Origin: Noviherbaspirillum galbum
GTDB lineage: Bacteria; Pseudomonadota; Gammaproteobacteria; Burkholderiales; Burkholderiaceae_D
DNA length: 64,000 nt
Direction: 5' to 3'
Assembly: GCF_010974945.1 (NCBI RefSeq)
Contig: NZ_JAAIVB010000085.1
Location: forward strand, 1-64,000
Shown here: piece by piece, positions 19,191-28,872 of the stretch
Layout of the letters: every line of letters begins with the position of its first letter
How positions within the stretch are numbered: position 1 is the stretch's first letter
Translations under genes and position numbers: made by a program
The notes under the pieces: generated by a model
What the model was told of the DNA's origin: nothing
Databases searched by the model: none
The model's input: the letters and a program-made list of their open reading frames with translations, nothing else

Positions 19191-19568
19191 ATGAATGCGC
19201 TGCGCCCTTCTATGAAGTCGACTCGCCTGGAGGGCGGCGGGCCCGAGATGGATTTGAAACGTTGCGTTATGTTATTCATGTTGCAGCAACTTGAAGCACT
19301 CTCCCTGGCAATGCGGGAGCAGCACCGGGGTGAAAAACTGGCGAGGCGCAGCACGGTGGCAACGGCCGGTTCCAGGTCCCAGGCTTCAAGTTCGCAGAGA
19401 GTCCCAAGGCAGCCGGTGACGGAATTGGTCTTGTCCGACCTGAAGCGGCGCCGGGCGCTCGGCGAATCCTACAGCGCGCTGGCCGCTGACCTGAACCAGC
19501 GCGGATTGCGCGGTCCGAACGGCGCTCGATGGTACACCGCAAGCGTGCGCACCTTGCTGCAGTGTTGA
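19191..19568 (+). CDS. Small protein with recombinase-like C-terminal helix-turn-helix
   Basis: 125 residues (alternative start at 19248, MDLKRC). The last 45 residues (RRALGESYSALAADLNQRGL, then RGPNGARWYTASVRTLL) match the helix-turn-helix at the end of serine-recombinase 'recombinase' domains. There is no catalytic resolvase domain. The middle is a Ser/Arg-rich linker. It sits behind a strong promoter and operator, before a LysR gene. It may bind DNA; function unknown. Such stand-alone domains occur in Burkholderiales genomes. Confidence 0.5.
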   Translation: MNALRPSMKSTRLEGGGPEMDLKRCVMLFMLQQLEALSLAMREQHRGEKLARRSTVATAGSRSQASSSQRVPRQPVTELVLSDLKRRRALGESYSALAADLNQRGLRGPNGARWYTASVRTLLQC

Positions 19569-19635
19569 TTTTGGCTGGATGGCGGTGCCGGGTATTCAAG
19601 CTTGGTAACGAGCGGTTTTGACATAGTCCTATTTC

Positions 19636-20508
19636 ATGCAAAGACTTCGTGCGCTTCTCGGCCCGCTACGGGTATTCGATGCGGTTTCCCGCGCCAAGGG
19701 CATTACCCGCGCCGCGGAGGTATTGCACGTAAGCCCGGGGGCGGTCAGCCAGCAGATCAAGCAGCTGGAAAGCGGACTGGGCGTGCAGCTGCTCCAGAAG
19801 TCCGGGCGCGAGATCGAACTGACCGCCGAGGGAGAGCGGCTTGCCCAGCGCATCTGCGACCCGTTCGATCGCCTGAACAATGCGCTGAATGATGCGGCCG
19901 ATTCCCGGCTGGACCGGCGACTCCGGCTGAAGGTGATGCCTAGCCTTGCCATCCGCTGGCTGGTTCCCCGCCTGAGCAGCTTCTACGCCCAACATCCTGA
20001 CATGGACCTCGAGATCGCCACGATCGCGCGCGCGGATGACCTGCGGCTCGAGGGGGCGGACTGCACCTTCCGTCATGGCATGGGCGAGTGGATGGATCTC
20101 GAGCTGGATCATCTGTTCGACGACGAATTCGTTCCCGTCTGCGCACCCGGCATGGCCAGTCATCTGCGGGCGCCGCGCGACCTGTTGCGGGCCAACCTGC
20201 TGCATTCCATGATGCGTCCGGAAGCATGGGACTTGTGGCTGAATTCCGTGGATCTCGGCGGCCTGCCCCGTTTCCGGGAGATGACGATGCCCAATGCCGC
20301 GCTGTGCTACCAGGCGGCGGCCGACGGCCTGGGCGTGGCGATTGCCCAGCGGGCCTACATTGAAGACGATCTTCGCAGCGGACGTCTCGTGATCGCCGTA
20401 GACCATGTCGCGCGCACGGAACTTGGCTACTACCTGGTCTGCGATCCGCTGAAGGCGAGTTCCGCTCCGGTGAAGCGGTTTCGTGAATGGATACGCACGG
20501 TGCGCTAA
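19636..20508 (+). CDS. LysR family regulator, GcvA-like
   Basis: 290 residues. The N-terminal helix-turn-helix LRVFDAVSRAKGITRAAEVLHVSPGAVSQQIKQLE and the downstream LKVMPSLAIRWLVPRLSSFYAQHPDMDLEIAT are typical of the GcvA/AmpR subgroup. It follows the small recombinase-like gene by 67 bp and may share its promoter. The target is unknown. The stop codon abuts dispersed repeat copy 1. Confidence 0.88.
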   Translation: MQRLRALLGPLRVFDAVSRAKGITRAAEVLHVSPGAVSQQIKQLESGLGVQLLQKSGREIELTAEGERLAQRICDPFDRLNNALNDAADSRLDRRLRLKVMPSLAIRWLVPRLSSFYAQHPDMDLEIATIARADDLRLEGADCTFRHGMGEWMDLELDHLFDDEFVPVCAPGMASHLRAPRDLLRANLLHSMMRPEAWDLWLNSVDLGGLPRFREMTMPNAALCYQAAADGLGVAIAQRAYIEDDLRSGRLVIAVDHVARTELGYYLVCDPLKASSAPVKRFREWIRTVR

Positions 20509-20615
20509 GCGGGTGCTTGAAGGTCCTTTGAATTAACTTAAACACCATTGATCGTGCTCTGTCATCCCCGCCTGCGCGGGGATGACAGAGGTGGTTTGGA
20601 AGCATCCGGTCATGT
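20508..20615 (-). repeat. Dispersed intergenic repeat, copy 1 (inverted)
   Basis: About 108 bp, the reverse complement of the core of the copies at 35712-35848 and 54577-54713. The centre is a perfect-looking palindrome, CATCCCCGCCTGCGCGGGGATG, shown here in two parts: CATCCCCGC and GCGGGGATG. The flanks contain GATCGTGCTCTGT and AGGTGGTTTGGAAGC. No open frame. REP/MITE-like element. Confidence 0.8.
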
Positions 20616-21583
20616 AACCGAAATTGGGGTTGAAACCGACGCGGCGGGACGGGGGCTGCCCGAACGACCTCTGCCGGTCGACTTCGCTCCAGGAACGTCG
20701 GCTTGGTGGCCCGAAGCTGCCTGGCAACGGGAAAAACGGTCCGGATGTCATAGCCGGCTTCAATCAGATGATGTGGGTCGACGCCACCTTGGTGAGCTTC
20801 GCCGCCAATACCGCTCGCTTCACCGTGCGTTGAATCTTCTGCCCGTATAGATTATGGCGGCGAACAACGCCGCTACGCGGGTCGTTCGACTCGTGATCTC
20901 ACGAAAAGACCAATGTTAGGGAGCATCACGCCGTTGCGGCGGTACAGCCAGTCCTCGCTTCGCTTACCTTGCCGGATAGTGCAACCGTCTCGCCATCGCC
21001 TGGCTATACACCAAGTTTGCCAAGCCGGGTGCGCTCGCTGATTGATGAGCGGGAGGCATCCAACAACCTGGCAATCAGGTCCAATGCCAATTTGGGACAG
21101 TGGAGCCGCGCCATGGCTTCATTCAATACGCTGCCTGCATAGGTTGAATAAAACTACTGGCATGGCAGAACGGTATAAGAATCAAACATTGGGCAGGAGT
21201 TGGCCGCTGAGAAAGTAAAAATCATGGACCACAAGTTTGATGTGGTGGCCGAGGTCATGGCAAACGGTAAGTCGCAGTCCGAGGCGCTACGCTGCTCGCC
21301 AACTGGCTTACTGGATCCTCTAACTACACTGCGCGAATCTTCGACGAATGGTGTTACCGGCACATGCGGGATTCGTCAACTAAAAATCGCTAGCCATCAC
21401 TAAGCTCGCGAAACAGCCAAGGGCAGCAGCACTGGTTATTTTGACAAGTACAAGTCTACTAGACGAGCTAGTCCGCATGTACCATGGGTTTTTCATTTTC
21501 ACCGTCTAATCTGTCCCTAACATCTCACAGAAGGGAGCTAATGATGGCTCCATTTTCCAACCAGATTAGGAAGGAAGAACATC
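20616..21583. other. Gene-poor region, possible decayed sequences
   Basis: Nearly 1 kb without a gene I can support. Short open frames (for example 21200-21403) lack ribosome sites and family motifs. Several inverted stretches occur (for example GGCGGCGAACAACGCCGC near 20853). It looks like eroded accessory DNA. Confidence 0.4.
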
Positions 21584-22693
21584 ATGAGTATGTGCCTTGG
21601 ACAATGGTACGCACGCAGAAATGCAGCGACGATACTTGCAATCGTAATTGCAGGGTGTGGGGGCGGTGACGGAGCCGATAGCAGCCTGCCATGGAACTCT
21701 TCTTCGCGATTGGCAGGCGTCATGGTTGCCTTGCCTCAAATTGATACGTTCGACGGGAACGTCATTGACAGCCAAAAATGGGAGATTAGTGGGCCGCTGG
21801 GGGCATCGACTGTCACGCAAAACAACGCGCTACTCTTGACAAGCGATGGGTCAGGAGCGGGGTTTTGCAATACTCCTGGAATTTTCGGTCCCGGAGCTGG
21901 AGTTGCCCTTAGACGGAAGATATCGGGCGACTTCGATCTACAGGTGGATTTCAGCAGTTTCGTGGGATCAAGTACTAACTTCACTCAAGCGTACTTAAAC
22001 ATCTACCAAGATCCAGACAATCAACTCCACATCAAGAGGATTCGCGGTCCTGGAGGCGTGGATGGCATCCAAACGGTCGCCAAGTTGGGCGGCGGAATCA
22101 TCAATGGGTATGTGAGCTATAACCCAGCATCTTCCGGGACATTCCGCATCGTCCGTAGCGGCGGGTTGGTCACCACGTATTTCAACGGAGCAGCGAACTT
22201 CTCAATATCTGGCTTGGGCAGCGACATCATCGCATCGCTGGTCCTCCTTGGTCCACAAGGCGAGTCGAGCGTCGCTTACGACAATTTCCGGATCGACTCA
22301 GGGTCGCTCGTTGAGCCACCGTTGGCTTGTCCGGTTCCGCCCTATCCCTTCTCCGGATTCAAACAGCCTGTCGACAACCTGCCGACAGTGAACACGGTCA
22401 AGGGCGGGAGCGCTATTCCTGTGAAGTTTTCGCTTGGTGGAGACAAGGGGCTCGATATCTTCGCGTCAGGGTTCCCTACTTCCAGCACTGCTGCCTGTCC
22501 AAATGGCTCACCTACCGACACCATTGAGGAAGTGTCCGCAGCCAGCAACAGCGGGTTGACTTACGACGCAGCATCGGACCAGTACACGTTTGTCTGGAAA
22601 ACCGAAAAAGCCTGGGTTAACACATGCCGTCAGCTCACGGTCAGACTGAACGACGGTACGGATCATACGGCGATGTTCCAGTTCACCAAATAG
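21584..22693 (+). CDS. Lipoprotein with concanavalin-like domain and C-terminal PxKF domain
   Basis: 369 residues, start set by AAGGAAGAACATC before the ATG. The signal peptide ends in a lipobox (IAGC at about residues 22-25), so the mature protein is lipid-anchored. Residues about 50-235 form a beta-rich region like DUF1349/LamG-type folds (DTFDGNVIDSQKWEI). Residues about 250-369 are a PxKF domain (YPFSGFKQPVDNLPTVN ... AIPVKFSL) ending in HTAMFQFTK. The same terminal domain ends the RCC1 protein 400 bp downstream. Probably a surface protein of unknown ligand. Confidence 0.7.
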   Translation: MSMCLGQWYARRNAATILAIVIAGCGGGDGADSSLPWNSSSRLAGVMVALPQIDTFDGNVIDSQKWEISGPLGASTVTQNNALLLTSDGSGAGFCNTPGIFGPGAGVALRRKISGDFDLQVDFSSFVGSSTNFTQAYLNIYQDPDNQLHIKRIRGPGGVDGIQTVAKLGGGIINGYVSYNPASSGTFRIVRSGGLVTTYFNGAANFSISGLGSDIIASLVLLGPQGESSVAYDNFRIDSGSLVEPPLACPVPPYPFSGFKQPVDNLPTVNTVKGGSAIPVKFSLGGDKGLDIFASGFPTSSTAACPNGSPTDTIEEVSAASNSGLTYDAASDQYTFVWKTEKAWVNTCRQLTVRLNDGTDHTAMFQFTK

Positions 22694-23095
22694 TCAGCAG
22701 TAACTGCTTGGTGCGTCCGAGCGAAGGCGCGATGCGATGCTTGACCAATGCGTCTTATGCTCGGACCCTAACTGGCCAATTGGCCCATTGAACGTGGCGG
22801 TTCATCTGACCGCGAGCTACTTTCTCGCACTGATTCACTTGGCGGTGAGCAGACCAGGGCGATTACTCGCATTCCGACCTCGGCAGAACGCATCAAATCA
22901 AGGTCAACGACATCCTGGACTTCACCCGAACGCCATGGGTGTGCCGCTGCCGCTGGCACCGTCCAGCACTGACCACAATGCATCTTTCCAGTTCGGCAGA
23001 TAGTTTGCAATACCTAGTCTCAACTAAGCTCATGCGAAGCCTGACCTGTCGTGGCTGGCTTCCTGCACTGGTTCTCACCTTACGAGGCAAATAAA
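22694..23095. other. Intergenic with a possible PxKF-domain remnant
   Basis: No intact gene. One short frame ends at 23003 with DHNASFQFGR and a stop, resembling the C-termini of the two flanking PxKF proteins. The preceding residues do not align, so this may be the relic of a third family member. Confidence 0.35.
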
Positions 23096-24469
23096 ATGGT
23101 TAGGCGCTACTCAACAACGACATGCAGCATCCGGCACTGGCTGATTCACTTTTCACCGCAAGCCATTGCCGATACCTGGATCTGGTCGCTTCATTCTATT
23201 TTCGGGAAAGCGCATTTATTACTAGCCACAGTCGTATTGGCAGCGGTGGGAACATCGACTGCCCAGGCTCAAGCCTTGACCTCAAGCACGGTCGCGAGCT
23301 GGGGTGAAAATTGTTGTGGACAGACTAACGTCCCCGCCGGCCTGACTGGCGTGACTGCGATTTCCGCAGGTGGCTCCTTTAATCTCGCCGTCAAGACGGA
23401 TGGGACGGTGGCGGGCTGGGGCTACAATGGCACGGGAGAGGTCGACATCCCCGCTGGCTTGAGTGGCGTGAAAGCGGTTGCAGGAGGGGGCAACCACAGC
23501 CTGGCACTCAAGAGCGATGGGACAGTAGTGGCCTGGGGATATAACGACTTTGGACAAGTCAGTGGTGCCGCCGGACTGACTGGTGTGACCGCGATTGCAG
23601 CAGGCCATTATCACAGCCTGGCCCTCAAGACCGATGGAACAGTGGTGGCTTGGGGCTATAACAACTTTGGACAAACTAATGTCCCCAATGGGTTAACTGG
23701 CGTGATCGCGATTTCTGCAGGTATCGACTACAGTTTGGCCCTCAAGAGCGATGGGACAGTGGTGGGCTGGGGCTACGATGGCAATGGAGAGGTCAGTGGC
23801 GCTACCGGCGTAACCGGCGTCACCGCGATCGCCGCAGGCGGCAGCCATAATCTGGCGCTCAAGAGCGATGGAACGGTGGTGGGCTGGGGCAGCAATGCCT
23901 ATGGAAAGGTTAGTGGTACCGCTGGCTTGACTGGCGTAACCGCGATTGCAGCAGGTTACGACCACAGCCTGGCGCTCAAGAGCGATGGAACGGTGGTGGG
24001 CTGGGGCAGCAATGCCTACGGACAGGTTAGCGGTGCCGTTGGCTTGACTGGCGTAACCGCGATTGCATCAGGCGCTTACCATGGCCTTGCCATTCTTCCT
24101 CCCGCTGTCAAGCCTTATACCTTTATCGGTTTCCTAGCACCGGTTAATAATCCGGATACTGTCAATACCGGCAAGGCAGGCAGGACCTACCCGGTTAAGT
24201 GGCAACTGAAAGATGACAGTGGTGCATTTGTCACCAGCCTCAACGCCGTCAAGTCCGTTACCGCCAAGGTAACCCAGTGTGGCAATTTCTCAAACGATCC
24301 CACCGATGCGCTGGAAACCACTGCGACTGGCGGCACTGGCCTGAGATACGACGCGACCGCCAACCAGTACATCTACAACTGGAGCACGCCGCCGGCCGGC
24401 TGCTACACGATGTTCGTGACGCTCGATACCGGCCAGGTCTTTTCCGCCTACTTCAACCTCAGCAAATAA
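23096..24469 (+). CDS. RCC1-repeat protein with C-terminal PxKF domain
   Basis: 457 residues from the ATG at 23096 (CGAGGCAAATAAA precedes it). A hydrophobic export segment ([11 protein letters not shown], ending AQAQA) follows a long N-terminus. Seven 39-residue RCC1-type repeats (about residues 65-337) carry the pattern WGxNxxGQ ... [11 protein letters not shown] ... [11 protein letters not shown] and would form a beta-propeller. A PxKF domain (about 340-457: [27 protein letters not shown]) ends the protein. Probably secreted or surface-exposed; binding partner unknown. Confidence 0.8.
   Translation: MVRRYSTTTCSIRHWLIHFSPQAIADTWIWSLHSIFGKAHLLLATVVLAAVGTSTAQAQALTSSTVASWGENCCGQTNVPAGLTGVTAISAGGSFNLAVKTDGTVAGWGYNGTGEVDIPAGLSGVKAVAGGGNHSLALKSDGTVVAWGYNDFGQVSGAAGLTGVTAIAAGHYHSLALKTDGTVVAWGYNNFGQTNVPNGLTGVIAISAGIDYSLALKSDGTVVGWGYDGNGEVSGATGVTGVTAIAAGGSHNLALKSDGTVVGWGSNAYGKVSGTAGLTGVTAIAAGYDHSLALKSDGTVVGWGSNAYGQVSGAVGLTGVTAIASGAYHGLAILPPAVKPYTFIGFLAPVNNPDTVNTGKAGRTYPVKWQLKDDSGAFVTSLNAVKSVTAKVTQCGNFSNDPTDALETTATGGTGLRYDATANQYIYNWSTPPAGCYTMFVTLDTGQVFSAYFNLSK
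23288..24106 (+). repeat. Seven in-frame 117-bp tandem repeats (RCC1 units)
   Basis: Tryptophan codons of the WG motif recur every 117 bp from 23300 to 24002. The last two units are nearly identical in DNA, which indicates recent duplication and likely copy-number variation. Confidence 0.85.
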
Positions 24470-24595
24470 GGCCAACGGCGCTGCGTCAAGGTCTGTCCAT
24501 GACTCGGCGCCATCGGTGCGCAAAGACTATTGCTATCGCTCAGAACTGTGGCAGCGCAATAACCAGCAGGCCAGCTCGCCTGCGCCGGGTGAACC

Positions 24596-25309
24596 ATGAT
24601 GGCATCGCTCTGCTCTCCAATCCGCATCATGCTAGTGGACCGCCACCCAACCATTTTGTGGGGATTGGAGCAGCTGATAATGAGCCAGTTCCCACGCATG
24701 GAAGTGGCAGGGAGCGCGGTATCTGCAGTCGACGCGGTGTACAAGGCCCGATCGCTGCAACCAGACCTTGTATTGCTTGACCTTGAACTCGGAGAAAGCA
24801 ATGCATTGGAAATCATTCCACAACTGCTGAACGTCACAGGCGCCCGGCTTTTAATCGTTACACAGATACGCGACAGCATGATATTGGACGAAGCAATCTT
24901 GCAAGGAGCATGTGGCATCGTGTGCAAGGAGTCCTCGCTCGATGTCCTGGTGCAGGCCATTGACAAGGTCTGCGTGGGCCAAGTGTGGCTGAACCGTGCG
25001 GCAACCAGCCGAGTTCTGCAAAAGCTGCGGGAGCGGAACGGATTGGCAAATACGCTGGCCAAGTCCTTTGATTGCCTTACCCAAAAGGAATGGAAGGTAC
25101 TGGAGGCGATCATGGGAAACTGCGGCGCGGCGAACAGGGCCCTGGCCAGCCGCCTTGGCATTAGCGAGTACACCTTGCGTGAGCATTTAACGTCGCTGTT
25201 TCGAAAGATGGGCGTTGAAAGCCGGGTCAAACTATATCTGTATGTACTCGAACATGGCCTCGGCAACCGCGCGGCGCTTTCCAGAGGCAGTGGCATTGGT
25301 CCACTTTAA
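24596..25309 (+). CDS. NarL/LuxR-type response regulator, atypical receiver
   Basis: 237 residues. Receiver domain (about 8-125) with phospho-acceptor Asp in LVLLDLEL and a LuxR helix-turn-helix (about 165-225: LTQKEWKVLEAIMGNCGAANRALASRLGISEYTLREHL). The acidic pocket reads LVDRH instead of LVDDH, so one metal-binding Asp is replaced by Arg. It is a paralogue of the convergent regulator at 25306-25998, and their stop codons overlap in TTAA. A second ATG follows at 24599. Confidence 0.85.
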   Translation: MMASLCSPIRIMLVDRHPTILWGLEQLIMSQFPRMEVAGSAVSAVDAVYKARSLQPDLVLLDLELGESNALEIIPQLLNVTGARLLIVTQIRDSMILDEAILQGACGIVCKESSLDVLVQAIDKVCVGQVWLNRAATSRVLQKLRERNGLANTLAKSFDCLTQKEWKVLEAIMGNCGAANRALASRLGISEYTLREHLTSLFRKMGVESRVKLYLYVLEHGLGNRAALSRGSGIGPL

Positions 25310-25998
25310 GACGGCGGCATGGTTTCGTTACCTGGCAGTACGTGCTCCGTGGCGTATAGATAGAGTGCCACTCGGTTCTTAACCTCCAGCTTGTGATAGA
25401 TTGCCGCCAGATGGTTGCGCAACGTATGTTCGCTCATGCCAAGGCGGCTGGCCAAGACCTTGTTGGGAATGCCCGCTTCTCGGGCGACCGCTTGCACCAC
25501 CATTCGTTCCTTGCCGGTCAGCCGTGCCAGCTTCTGCTGCGCCGCCTCGTGTTCCCGGTCAATTGTGCGCTGTTTGAGGACGACTCGCCCGGCTGCATCC
25601 CGATCAAGCCAAAGTTGTCCCGCATGCACAGCTTCAATTGCGCGCAACAAGAGAGCAGGCTCTGCCTGCTTGTGCACGAAGCCACGTGCGCCAAGCAGGA
25701 TGCTCCGGTCCAGAATGGACTCGTCCCGAATTCCAGTCAGCAAGAGAATGGAACCGCACGGGGAAGAAACCAGTTCGGGCAAGATATCTAACGCGCTGCA
25801 GCCGCCAAGATCCAAGTCGAGCAAGATGACATCCGGCCGCAATTGTCGGGCGCAGTCCACTGCAACTTGCGCGTCAGTAGCCGTTCCCACCACCTCCATT
25901 TTCGGCTTTTGGGCATTGATCAATTGCCGCAAGCCCCACAGCACCGTGCGGTGATCGTCCACCAGCAGAATGCGAATAGATGAGGGAAGCGGTTTCAT
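25306..25998 (-). CDS. NarL/LuxR-type response regulator
   Basis: 230 residues from the ATG at 25998. An upstream in-frame start at 26049 would overlap the kinase gene. The receiver has an intact acidic pair (LLVDDHRTVLWGL) and acceptor Asp in VILLDLDL. The LuxR helix-turn-helix at the C-terminus contains IPNKVLASRLGMSEHTLRNHLAAIYHKL. It directly follows the histidine kinase gene on the same strand, so the two are a cognate pair. Confidence 0.88.
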   Translation of the reverse strand: MKPLPSSIRILLVDDHRTVLWGLRQLINAQKPKMEVVGTATDAQVAVDCARQLRPDVILLDLDLGGCSALDILPELVSSPCGSILLLTGIRDESILDRSILLGARGFVHKQAEPALLLRAIEAVHAGQLWLDRDAAGRVVLKQRTIDREHEAAQQKLARLTGKERMVVQAVAREAGIPNKVLASRLGMSEHTLRNHLAAIYHKLEVKNRVALYLYATEHVLPGNETMPPS

Positions 25999-26012
25999 GG
26001 CTGCCGCCGGGA

Positions 26013-27707
26013 TCAAATAGGAAGGCTGATCGAGACGACGGTTAGGCATCCTGCGTCATGCGCAATCCGCACGCGCCCACCGAGCGACTCCACCCGTGTG
26101 ACAATGGAGCGCGGCATAAAAGGTCGAGTGCACGAGCCGTCATTGGCATTGCAGATTTCCAGCTGCAGCACGCCAGAAGCGCACGCGACTGCAATGCGCC
26201 CCTGCTGCGCAGTAGTATGCTTTCGAATATTGCTCAAGCCTTCATGGACAATTTGCCGCACTTCAGCGGCCAGACGGTCATTGAGGTGAAGCTCGCCATC
26301 GATATGCACCTCGATACAAATTCCATAAAATTCGTTGAACCGGATCGCCAACTGGCGAATATCGGCGGCCAGCACGCTGCCCGATAGGGCATGCTGATCC
26401 TTGAGGCGGGTGACGTACTGCCGCATCTCATTTAGAGTATGCGTGGCCATACCGATCAGTTTGCCAATCTGCGGCGCCAAAGGATTGTCTGGTCGTGCCT
26501 GCTCGCGCAACGCTTCGAGCCCCATCTTCAAGCCGATATAGGGCTGGATGGCCGAGTCATGCAAATCCCCGACGATGCGCTGTCGCTCCTGTTGCGCTGC
26601 TCCGGACGCGAGCCGGTCCAGGACATCAATGTGCTCGATCAGGCGAAATGCCTGTTCAACCGTGTGCATCAAAAACAATGCGTCCTCCGGACCATAGGCA
26701 TCCCGGCTTGATGTGAGATATACGCGTCCGTCGTATCTGCGCCAGTTCACGGGCGCGCCGATGTACGCTTCCGTATTCAACAGGTCGGCCACCCGCTCGC
26801 CATGGCCGTTTGCATCCGTCATCCACTGCTGGGTTCGCTCGTTATAGAGCCGGCATCGAGTTCGACCGAATATGGTCAACCCTGATGTGCGGCCAAACAG
26901 CACGAGGTGGTCAGCCGGGAATGGCAGCAGCGGCTGAGCCATGTCGGCAGGCAATGGCTGCGCATGCAAGGCGCGGGACATATCGGTTGCATCCGTTTGC
27001 CGCATGCAATAGATGTCGGAATCGGTGTCGTGGATGAGAAGCACGCAGGCATTCGCCTTGAAGAATCCCCGACACTTCTCCATGATCGATGCAATGCTTT
27101 GGTCGACCCCAAAGCGGGGGTTCGAGATGAAATTCATCTCGCGCAAAAGGGCCAGCCGCTGCTTGTAGACGACTTCCGCGCCGCCCCAATACGCCATCAT
27201 GAGACCCAGGCTCAGCAGGAAGACAACGCGCAGAAAAAGCCAGGTCCATTCGAAGTCCGGCGTTGTGGTTCCGGCCAGCATCCCTGTTGCGAGATACAGC
27301 CCCACCGAGCCGATCGTGATGCGTCGTCCCTCCTTGCAACCGTGTTCAAAGGAGGCGACGAGAATGGCAAAGGGAAAAAACAAAAACAGAACGGTCGTGA
27401 GCGGGTCAGTCACCGCGATGAGCATCGCGTACCATGTCACGTCGCACCAAAGGGCAATTTTGCGCCGAAAAAATTTTCGGCCTTGAGTACGGACAGCAAA
27501 AGGAAGGGCTGCATATACAAAGTAGCCAGCCAGCAGGAACCACATAGCGTCCGAGGAGCGTACCGTGCCTGGAATATCAATGAGATGAGCCAGTAGTGCG
27601 ATCGCGGCAAGCATCAAGCGAATGCCATCGACCATAGGAACAGCGTGGCTCACTTTCGATGCAGCTTCTTCAATCGACAAGTCACTAAATTTTTGACTTG
27701 AGGCCAT
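26013..27707 (-). CDS. Membrane histidine kinase (HisKA_3, GAF)
   Basis: 564 residues from the ATG at 27707; upstream starts at 27767 or 27779 (GTG) are possible. Four to six N-terminal membrane helices are followed by a GAF-like region and a NarX/DegS-type dimerisation domain with phospho-accepting His in RIVGDLHDSAIQPYIGLKMGLEAL (around residue 380; motif DLHD). The HATPase domain is short and its glycine boxes are weak; the N box is IVHEGLSNIRKH. It pairs with the response regulator immediately downstream. The signal is unknown. Confidence 0.85.
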   Translation of the reverse strand: MASSQKFSDLSIEEAASKVSHAVPMVDGIRLMLAAIALLAHLIDIPGTVRSSDAMWFLLAGYFVYAALPFAVRTQGRKFFRRKIALWCDVTWYAMLIAVTDPLTTVLFLFFPFAILVASFEHGCKEGRRITIGSVGLYLATGMLAGTTTPDFEWTWLFLRVVFLLSLGLMMAYWGGAEVVYKQRLALLREMNFISNPRFGVDQSIASIMEKCRGFFKANACVLLIHDTDSDIYCMRQTDATDMSRALHAQPLPADMAQPLLPFPADHLVLFGRTSGLTIFGRTRCRLYNERTQQWMTDANGHGERVADLLNTEAYIGAPVNWRRYDGRVYLTSSRDAYGPEDALFLMHTVEQAFRLIEHIDVLDRLASGAAQQERQRIVGDLHDSAIQPYIGLKMGLEALREQARPDNPLAPQIGKLIGMATHTLNEMRQYVTRLKDQHALSGSVLAADIRQLAIRFNEFYGICIEVHIDGELHLNDRLAAEVRQIVHEGLSNIRKHTTAQQGRIAVACASGVLQLEICNANDGSCTRPFMPRSIVTRVESLGGRVRIAHDAGCLTVVSISLPI

Positions 27708-27885
27708 GTTCTTGTTTATAGGAGGCAATTCGCAGCACGTACCTCGGACTAAAAATCTTAATGCCATGGTTCGCCGCACGTACCTTGTTGTATTGACCGC
27801 TTTCCGTCATTGATTCATGAGCTTTCAATACCGCTTCTTCCATGATTTACGGAATGTGTTCTCACAGTCTGTCTATCGTTTAAAG

Positions 27886-28065
27886 CTAAGGATCCTTAAG
27901 CGGTCGAAACATTAAGCATGGACTGGGCACTACGCCGGTTGACTTCGGCGAGTTGCCGTTGAAGGGAATCGAGATGAGCCAGAGGCGGCCATGCTGCCGG
28001 AACAGTGGGTAGCAGACACAGCAGCCGATGGCCACGACCGCCCAGAATAGGGTGAGCAGGACCAT
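27886..28065 (-). CDS. Small membrane protein
   Basis: 59 residues. The start at 28065 is supported by a strong ribosome site, GAAGGAGACATC before the ATG. One hydrophobic helix lies at the N-terminus (LLTLFWAVVAIGCCVCYPLF), followed by a polar tail. Function unknown. It lies upstream of the histidine kinase on the same strand, about 180 bp away. Confidence 0.5.
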   Translation of the reverse strand: MVLLTLFWAVVAIGCCVCYPLFRQHGRLWLISIPFNGNSPKSTGVVPSPCLMFRPLKDP

Positions 28066-28872
28066 GATGTCTCCTTCGTACGCCTCTGTTTTAGGCAGTC
28101 TGCTGATATAGCGCCACTTTCGGTCGTAGCCAGTAAACCGCCGGTCGTTGAAGTCTAGGGCGCGCAAGGCGCAATTCAAGCGCGTGAAGGGTACAGCCGA
28201 GTGACATGCAACGAGGTTTGATATGAATCAGAAGTGAAAGCTATGCAAACTATCTTTTTCCTGCGCGAGCTACATTCTGCCCACAGATCGCCATGGCCTT
28301 CAGCGATTGGGCATCGCATCGGCGCTACGTAGCTAAGCAGCCAATTCCTTCCAGCGCACAAACAGGGCTAGGCTGCGCCCAAGCCATGCTGGATTGCAAT
28401 CTTGAGACTGGCAATGTTTAAGCGAAGGTACAAAGCACTGGCCTTCAGTTTGAATATGGCGCATCGAGGCTAGCCAACTGTTGCGTGTGTCGTCAGTAAC
28501 TAACCACCCCCTTGGCGCTTAGAATGCCTGGTCCTGCCATGCCTTGGGCTGGCCTATCCCGACATTGCGCGTTTGTGGAGAGGGTTTCCTGGACATTAAG
28601 CAGCATTTCCAGATCGTAGGGCTTTGGTGCGCTTGCGGAAGGAGGGAGTGTTGCCATTTGTGGCTTGCGCAATGCCACTGCGAAGGGCAGGTCTGCAGCG
28701 ATAAGCGGAAGTTAAAAATCCTCCATGCAAAACTATGCATGGAGGACTGCAAAACAACCGAAACGCCAGTTGCAATTACTGCGGCGCCCGAAGGCAAACA
28801 ACAACCCCGCATCGGCCGGGCTGGCATCTTTCGCAAGGCGGATACGCCAGGCCCGTCACGCCGCAGGGAGGA
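28066..28872. other. Intergenic region ending in a terminator, no gene recognised
   Basis: About 800 bp without a supported gene. It contains the terminator of the leftward enoyl-CoA hydratase operon (28713-28746). Several short frames occur but none has a ribosome site plus a recognisable product. Confidence 0.45.
28713..28746 (-). terminator. Rho-independent terminator of the leftward CoA pathway operon
   Basis: Perfect 11-bp stem TCCTCCATGCA / TGCATGGAGGA with a 6-base loop. On the minus strand it is followed by TTTTTAA. It lies about 125 bp beyond the enoyl-CoA hydratase stop. Confidence 0.75.

Noticed and set aside
20541-20600. Central palindrome of the dispersed repeat as a transcription terminator
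   Set aside because: No U-run follows on either strand in any of the three copies; REP-like repeat is the better reading.
22737-23003. Possible third PxKF protein
   Set aside because: Only the last ten residues resemble the family; upstream residues do not align in any frame, so it is noted only as a relic.
23288-24106. Regular repeats considered as a CRISPR array
   Set aside because: Units are 117 bp, in frame and encode RCC1 motifs without spacers.
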